From positions 357,938 to 421,937 of the forward strand of contig NZ_FMBW01000030.1 of assembly GCF_900091725.1 (NCBI RefSeq): DNA of 64,000 nucleotides, read 5' to 3'. The notes under the pieces are model-generated. The model did no database searches. It was not told where the DNA came from and worked only from the letters and a program-made list of their open reading frames with translations. The translations under genes and the position numbers were made by a program. Positions 59,555 through 64,000 of this stretch are shown piece after piece. Within the stretch, counting starts at the first letter, position 1. Every line of letters begins with the position of its first letter. This stretch comes from Streptomyces sp. DvalAA-43. GTDB taxonomy: Bacteria > Actinomycetota > Actinomycetes > Streptomycetales > Streptomycetaceae.

Positions 59555-59664
59555 GACTACCCTCGCTCACTTCTTCTTCACTGGTGCGGGGCGTCTGGGC
59601 CCACACGACCTACGTCGGCCTAGCCTACCCGCCAGCGCGTGAGGGGCGTAATCCGAGGTGAACC

Positions 59665-59877
59665 TCAGGCGGACTCCACCCCCACGAAGGACTCGCGGAG
59701 ATACTCGTGAACCGCTTGCTCCGGTACCCGGAAGGACCTGCCCACCCGGATCGCCGGCAGATGACCGCTGTGCACCAAGCGGTACACGGTCATCTTCGAC
59801 ACTCTCATGACCGAGGCGACTTCCGCCACGGTCAGAAACTTGACCTCGTTGAGAGGCCTCTCGCTGCCAGCAGCCAT
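59665..59877 (-). CDS. Excisionase/MerR-type helix-turn-helix protein (BdtA-like)
   Basis: This 70-residue protein consists of one winged HTH: LTVAEVASVMRVSKMTVYRLVHSGHLPAIRVGRSFRVPEQAVHEYL (residues about 15-60, in parts), the HTH_17/excisionase-type domain. It acts as a small DNA-binding regulator rather than a phage excisionase, since no integrase or attachment site is present. I believe the Streptomyces coelicolor protein at this position is the BldD target bdtA, but this is from memory. The ATG at 59875-59877 has AGGTGG upstream. The reading frame extends upstream without support. Confidence 0.9.
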   Translation of the reverse strand: MAAGSERPLNEVKFLTVAEVASVMRVSKMTVYRLVHSGHLPAIRVGRSFRVPEQAVHEYLRESFVGVESA

Positions 59878-60005
59878 GACCCACCTGTACCTTCCGCACG
59901 AGACGCGCACCGGCTTCCCCTCCGGTGACTCTTCGTCGTTGTGCGCTCACTGCCCAGGTTAGGGGCGGGTGATGCGAGTGGGGAAGAGGGGAGACGATCG
60001 CCCGC

Positions 60006-60821
60006 CTACCGTGACAGAAACGCCCGATTGAGTACATAGCGAGTGAGCGGACGATAGTAGGCGGACGGCACGGCGTCATCGAGCGGCACGGCCACCGACA
60101 CCCGCCCCTCGGCCTCCCCGACGAAGAGCGCGGGGTCGTCCGTATCGGCGAGACCGATCGCCTCGATCCCCAGCTGACCTGCCCCGCAGACCCATCCGTG
60201 GTCCCCGACGACCAGCTCCGGCAGCCGCCCGCGGCCCTCCGCGGCCGCCTCCAGGGCGACCCTGACCGGCAGCGGGGAATGGGTATGTGCGCCGGTGTCA
60301 CCACCGGCGGCCCGCACGCCGGGTTCGCGCACCATCGCGACTCCCCGTACGTAATCGAGGCTGCACGTGCGTACGCCGAACCGGGTCGTTATGTCGATAC
60401 ATCTCCCCTGCGCGGGGGTGAGTACACAGCACCCGGCCGCCGACATGCCGTCTGCCAGCGCTGCGTAGAAACCGAGCAGCCGGTGTGGATGACCGGTCCC
60501 GAACAGCACCGGCGCCCGGCGGACCGCGGCATGCGCCAGCCGCTCGGCGAAAGCGTCCAGACCCGCCAGGGTCCGCTCCGGATCGATCACATCGGGCCCC
60601 GAGACATGAGCGGGATCGTCCGAGACCCCGCACCTGTCGGCCATCAGCCGGAGCAGATCACGTTCTTCCCAGCCCCGCCCGGGGTCGAGCCCGAGCGTCA
60701 CCCGGGGGTCCCTGGCCGCGAAGAGCCGGTAGCTCCGCAGACTCGCTTCCCGCGAGGTGGCCACGGGTCCGGCCAGCCGGGCCGCCAGCAGATGCGCGCG
60801 CAGCGCTCCGGTGCTCAACAC
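60006..60821 (-). CDS. Conserved actinobacterial protein (often labelled phosphatase)
   Basis: This roughly 271-residue protein has conserved segments VLFGTGHPHRLLGFYAALADGMSAAGC, TRFGVRTCSLDYVRGVAMVRE, LVVGDHGWVCGAGQLGIEAIGLADTDDPALFVGEAEGRVSVAVPLDDAVPSAYY (in parts) and a C-terminal VLNRAFLSR. No classical phosphatase motif (DxDxT, RHG, C-x5-R) is visible, so that common label is not supported by what I see. The GTG at 60819-60821 is chosen, with GGTGGA and GGGGGAG upstream; an ATG further upstream is possible. It lies between acuC and the excisionase-type gene. Confidence 0.75.
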   Translation of the reverse strand: MLSTGALRAHLLAARLAGPVATSREASLRSYRLFAARDPRVTLGLDPGRGWEERDLLRLMADRCGVSDDPAHVSGPDVIDPERTLAGLDAFAERLAHAAVRRAPVLFGTGHPHRLLGFYAALADGMSAAGCCVLTPAQGRCIDITTRFGVRTCSLDYVRGVAMVREPGVRAAGGDTGAHTHSPLPVRVALEAAAEGRGRLPELVVGDHGWVCGAGQLGIEAIGLADTDDPALFVGEAEGRVSVAVPLDDAVPSAYYRPLTRYVLNRAFLSR

Positions 60822-60943
60822 TCCACCGATGCTCCCCCAACCACCCGGACGGGGGGCCGGAAGCCGGATTACGCCCCACAGTTGGCGCAACCATTACGCG
60901 CCACCGCACGGAAACGTCCACGCCATGACCGCCCCCGCCCGGC

Positions 60944-62116
60944 TCAGGTCAGCAGGCCCCGCAAGGGGAACGCCGCCCGCCGCGTCGCCAGCACCGCCTG
61001 GTCCAGCCGGTCCGCGGGGTCGTACCCCTCCTCCCACGGCTTCCAGGAAGGAGTACGGCCGTCCGTCATCCGGGCCGGCCCCAGCTGCCGGGTCCGGGCG
61101 TAGACCTCGTCCCGCCACGACGACGGGATCACCGACTCCGGGTCCACCGGAGCATGCGCGGCGATCCCCACCAGATGCGTCCAGGAGCGCGGCACCACAT
61201 CGACCACCGCGTACCCGCCCCCGCCGAGGGCCACCCAGCGCCCGCCCTCCGCGTGCTCATGGGCCAGGTCGTGACAGGCCGCCATCACCGCGCGCTGCGC
61301 GTCCAGCGACACCGCGAGATGGGCGAGCGGATCCTCGAAGTGCGTATCGGCCCCGTGCTGGCTCACCAGCACCTGCGGCCGGAAGTCCGCGAGCAGCTCC
61401 GGCACCACCGCGTGGAAGGCCCGCAGCCACCCCGCGTCCCCCGTACCGGCCGGCAGCGCCAGATTCACCGCACTGCCCTCGCCCGCCCCGGAACCGGTCT
61501 CCTCCGGCCAGCCGGTCTGCGGGAAGAGCGTCCGCGGGTGCTCGTGCAGCGAGATGGTCAGCACCCGGGGGTCCTCCCAGAACGCCGCCTGCACCCCGTC
61601 GCCGTGGTGCACGTCCACATCGACGTACGCGATCCGCTCGGCGCCCAGCTCCAGCATCCTCGCGATGGCGAGGGCCGGATCGTTGTAGACGCAGAAGCCC
61701 GCCGCACCGCCCGGCATGGCGTGGTGCAGCCCGCCCGCGAAGTTCACGGCGTGCGTGGTGTCCCCGCGCCACACCGCCTCGGCCGCCGCCACCGACTGCC
61801 CGGCGATGAGCGCCGACGCCTCGTGCATCCCGGCGAACGCGGGGTCGTCCACCGTCCCGAGCCCGTAGCGCTGGTCGGCCCGCTTCGGATCCGCCGAGGC
61901 GGCACGCACCGCGGCCACGTAGTCCTCGCGGTGCACCAGCCGCAGCGTGGAGTCCCCGGCGGGCTTGGCCGCCACCACGTCCACCGCGCCGTCGAGCCCG
62001 AAGGCCCGGACCAGCCCCATCGTCAGGGCGAGCCTGACGGGGTCCATCGGGTGGCTCTCCCCGAAGTCGTATCCCGTTACTGCGTCATCCCACATCAACT
62101 GTGTGCGGCCGCTCAT
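60944..62116 (-). CDS. Histone deacetylase-like AcuC family protein
   Basis: This 390-residue class I HDAC-fold enzyme has zinc- and catalysis-linked motifs LHHAMPGGAAGFCVYND, AYVDVDVHHGDGVQAAF, VSQHGADTHFEDPLAH and ALGGGGYAVVDVVPRSW. AcuC-type enzymes remove acetyl groups from proteins such as acetyl-CoA synthetase in bacteria, or act on polyamines. The final Tyr of the active site lies in GGGGYAV. The ATG at 62114-62116 overlaps the end of the MFS gene by 32 bases, so the two are likely translationally coupled. Confidence 0.94.
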   Translation of the reverse strand: MSGRTQLMWDDAVTGYDFGESHPMDPVRLALTMGLVRAFGLDGAVDVVAAKPAGDSTLRLVHREDYVAAVRAASADPKRADQRYGLGTVDDPAFAGMHEASALIAGQSVAAAEAVWRGDTTHAVNFAGGLHHAMPGGAAGFCVYNDPALAIARMLELGAERIAYVDVDVHHGDGVQAAFWEDPRVLTISLHEHPRTLFPQTGWPEETGSGAGEGSAVNLALPAGTGDAGWLRAFHAVVPELLADFRPQVLVSQHGADTHFEDPLAHLAVSLDAQRAVMAACHDLAHEHAEGGRWVALGGGGYAVVDVVPRSWTHLVGIAAHAPVDPESVIPSSWRDEVYARTRQLGPARMTDGRTPSWKPWEEGYDPADRLDQAVLATRRAAFPLRGLLT

Positions 62117-63293
62117 GCCCGCCACCGTATCGGGCGTTCTCCGCGCCGAACGACTTGGCGTACACCAGCATCGCGAGCACCAGCGCCATCGGTACGAGCA
62201 TCGCCCCCCGGTAGCTCCAGGCGTCCCCGAGCGCCCCCACCAACGGCGATCCCACCAGGAATCCCACGTAGTTGAAGACATTCAGCCGCGCGATGGCCGT
62301 GTCGCTCGCCCCGGGGAACATCCGCCCGGCGGCGGCGAACGTCTGCGGCACGATCACACAGAGCCCGAGCCCCAGCATGGTGAACCCGAGCATCCCGGTC
62401 CACGCCCCACCGGCCAGCGCCACCACACCGAACCCGGCGGCGGCCAGCACGCTCCCGCCCCGCACCACGGCCACCGCCCCGAACCGCCGCACCCCGAGGT
62501 CCCCGACGGCCCGCCCCAGCAGCGTCGTCACCATGTAGACGTTGTACGGAACGGTCGACAGCTGCTCCGAGCTCCCCAGCACGTCCTGCAGATACTTCGC
62601 ACTCCAGTTGGAGACCGTCGAGTCCCCGATGTACGCGAAGCTCATCACCAGACAGAGCGGCATCAGCAACTTGAAGGAGACCGAGGCCGCGACCCCCTTG
62701 CCCGGGGCCTCCCCGAGGTCGGCGTCCACCGACGCGCCCTCGGCGTACCACCGGCTCCCGATGAACGCGACGGGCAGCAGCACGACGACCGCGGGCAGAT
62801 AGGAGACCATCAGCGAGAGGTCCCAGTGCGCCCCGGCCCAGGCCATGGACGCCCCGGCGATCCCGCCCAGGCTGTAAGCGGCGTGGAAGCCGAGCATGAT
62901 GGAACGCCCGTAGGCCCGCTGGAGGCTGACTCCCATCATGTTCATGGAGGCGTCGAGCGCCCCGACGGACAGCCCGAACACGCCCAGCGCCAGGGCCGCT
63001 TCCCAGACCGCGTTCCCGGCCCCGGCGCCGAGCAGCGCAAGCATCACGACGGGCTGGGCCCAGCGCAGCACGACCCCGGGCCGCACCCGCACGACCAGCT
63101 TCTCGGTGGCCACGCTGCCCACCCCGGCCAGGATGGGCACCGCCGCCAGGAAGACGGGCAACAGCCCGTCGGATATCCCGTACCGGTCCTGGATGGCGGG
63201 AATCCGCGTCACCAGCAGAGCGAAGGTGACTCCCTGGACGAAGAAACTCAGCGTGAGGGAGGCCCTGCCGTGCCGCAAACGAGCATCTGTCAT
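62085..63293 (-). CDS. MFS transporter
   Basis: This 402-residue protein has about twelve membrane helices. It resembles the FucP/YbjJ-like MFS branch: LTLSFFVQGVTFALLVTRIPAIQDRYGISDGLLPVFLAAVPILAG at the start (in parts), GALDASMNMMGVSLQRAYGRSIMLGFHAAYSLGGIAGA in the first half, and STVPYNVYMVTTLLGRAVGDLGVRRFG. The central loop is charged (WYAEGASVDADLGEAPGKG). The substrate cannot be told. Start ATG is at 63291-63293. It overlaps acuC by 32 bases at its 3' end. Confidence 0.93.
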   Translation of the reverse strand: MTDARLRHGRASLTLSFFVQGVTFALLVTRIPAIQDRYGISDGLLPVFLAAVPILAGVGSVATEKLVVRVRPGVVLRWAQPVVMLALLGAGAGNAVWEAALALGVFGLSVGALDASMNMMGVSLQRAYGRSIMLGFHAAYSLGGIAGASMAWAGAHWDLSLMVSYLPAVVVLLPVAFIGSRWYAEGASVDADLGEAPGKGVAASVSFKLLMPLCLVMSFAYIGDSTVSNWSAKYLQDVLGSSEQLSTVPYNVYMVTTLLGRAVGDLGVRRFGAVAVVRGGSVLAAAGFGVVALAGGAWTGMLGFTMLGLGLCVIVPQTFAAAGRMFPGASDTAIARLNVFNYVGFLVGSPLVGALGDAWSYRGAMLVPMALVLAMLVYAKSFGAENARYGGGHERPHTVDVG

Positions 63294-63335
63294 GGCCGCG
63301 AGCGTAAGGCCAGTCTCTACCGGTGGGTAGATGGA

Positions 63336-63980
63336 TCAGGCGAGCAATTCCCGGAGTTGGCTCATGTCGGAGAAGTGCCCGGTCACCCCGGCGAGCCTGT
63401 CCGCCGGCATCATCGACGTAAACCCGTACACATCCATACCCGCGGCCCTGGCCGCCTCCACTCCGAGCGGGCTGTCCTCGATGACGACGCACCGCTCGGG
63501 GGCAACGCCCATCCGCTCGGCGGCGAGCAGGAACAGATCGGGCGCCGGCTTTCCGTGCCCCACGTCCTCCGCGCTGAAGATCCACTCTTCCTCGAACCAC
63601 TGGTCGAGCCCGGTCTTGCGATGCCCGACCCGGATCCGCTCATGGCTTCCGGAGGACGCGACGCAGTACGGAATTCCGTCGGCGACAAGCTTCGCCAGCA
63701 CGTCCTCGACGCCCGGCACGGGCTCCAGCTCCCGCTCGAACCCGGCGAAGATCCGCGAGTGCAGCGTCGCGTCGAAGTCCGCAGGCAGTTTCTCCCCGGT
63801 CCTCTCCTCGACGAGGTCGTGCACCCGGTGCACGGCGGCCCCCATGTAGTCCCGAAGACTCTCCTGGTACGTGGTGGGGTGACCGAGCTCCGTGAGGTAC
63901 TCGGCCAGGATGGTGTTGGAGATCGGCTCGCTGTCCACGAGCACACCGTCGTTGTCGAAGATGACCAGTTCGTAGCGCAT
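63336..63980 (-). CDS. HAD superfamily phosphatase (beta-PGM/GPH-like)
   Basis: This 214-residue HAD-IA protein has motif I VIFDNDGVLVDSEPIS (nucleophile Asp9 and acid Asp11), motif II VASSGSHERIR, motif III lysine GHGKPAPDLFLLAAERMG, and motif IV VVIEDSPLGVEAARAAGM. Its C1-type helical cap suggests a sugar phosphate or similar small phosphoester as substrate. Start ATG is at 63978-63980. A gap of 42 bases separates it from the downstream MFS gene, so they may form one operon with acuC. Confidence 0.94.
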   Translation of the reverse strand: MRYELVIFDNDGVLVDSEPISNTILAEYLTELGHPTTYQESLRDYMGAAVHRVHDLVEERTGEKLPADFDATLHSRIFAGFERELEPVPGVEDVLAKLVADGIPYCVASSGSHERIRVGHRKTGLDQWFEEEWIFSAEDVGHGKPAPDLFLLAAERMGVAPERCVVIEDSPLGVEAARAAGMDVYGFTSMMPADRLAGVTGHFSDMSQLRELLA

Positions 63981-64000
63981 GGTTCGAGACTAGACGCTCA

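Noticed and set aside
59665..59877. Phage or integrative element suggested by the excisionase-type HTH
   Set aside because: There is no integrase, attachment-site repeat or tRNA nearby, and the small regulator is a regular member of this chromosomal region.
1..64000. CRISPR arrays, tRNA or rRNA genes and insertion sequences
   Set aside because: No regularly spaced repeats, cloverleaf-like T-loop sequences, transposase motifs or terminal inverted repeats were seen on reading both strands.

Overview
The window is high-GC (about 70%) actinobacterial chromosome. Gene content and order point to Streptomyces: bldN with rsbN, the rex-hemA-hemC-hemD cluster, a class I lysS divergent from argS, a WhiJ-type XRE/DUF397 pair, DUF3558 and DUF4232 lipoproteins and a LAxTG sortase substrate. 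Many genes start with GTG, and at least two probably start with TTG. I see no insertion sequence, prophage, tRNA, rRNA or CRISPR array. This looks like core chromosome with small lineage-specific insertions.

Layout. 1-3.8 kb: the tail of an unseen gene, then an overlapping pair made of a P-loop NTPase and a membrane-anchored periplasmic-binding-fold protein. 3.8-8.7 kb: an SRPBCC protein, then the cytochrome c maturation operon resA-ccdA-resB-ccsB on the minus strand, with a near-consensus Rex operator at the resA start codon. 8.8-13.1 kb: a Tat-type NodB-like lipoprotein, a histidine phosphatase overlapping hemL, and a conserved hypothetical. 13.3-26.5 kb: an accessory-like stretch of regulator/enzyme pairs: FMN reductase/TetR with two operators, an Acg-like nitroreductase with a universal stress protein behind a DosR/DevR-like box, AraC, a GNAT enzyme behind a PafBC-type promoter, NmrA, Mut7-C, MarR, and TetR divergent from an FAD monooxygenase with four 14-bp operators. 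26.6-35.5 kb: RtcB, two DUF3558 lipoproteins, a DUF2637 membrane protein, lysS and argS. 35.6-46.6 kb: a membrane HTH sensor, a DUF4232 lipoprotein, a LysE exporter, XRE plus DUF397, a maltokinase-cap protein, a leaderless DUF4253 gene, a HEAT-like protein, a class A PBP with a degenerate KTG box, and a sortase-anchored protein behind a DasR-like site. 46.7-52.8 kb: hemB and rex-hemA-hemC-hemD. 53-64 kb: glutaredoxin, HAD phosphatase, bldN-rsbN, a PlsC-like acyltransferase, an epimerase-like protein, tiny ribosomal protein bS22, an excisionase-type regulator, a conserved hypothetical, AcuC, an MFS transporter and a HAD phosphatase.

How the genes work together. Tetrapyrrole synthesis (hemA, hemL, hemB, hemC, hemD) and c-type cytochrome maturation share the window, and both carry a Rex (NADH/NAD+) operator signal, so haem supply and cytochrome assembly appear tied to respiratory redox state. 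The second theme is stress-responsive promoters that can be read directly: DosR-like, PafBC-like, DasR-like and BldN-like. The best candidates for undescribed biology are the NTPase/binding-protein pair at the left end, the triplicated DUF397 protein, the PBP that has lost its KTG lysine, and the two leaderless PafBC-type genes. All sites were found by eye; no searches were run.
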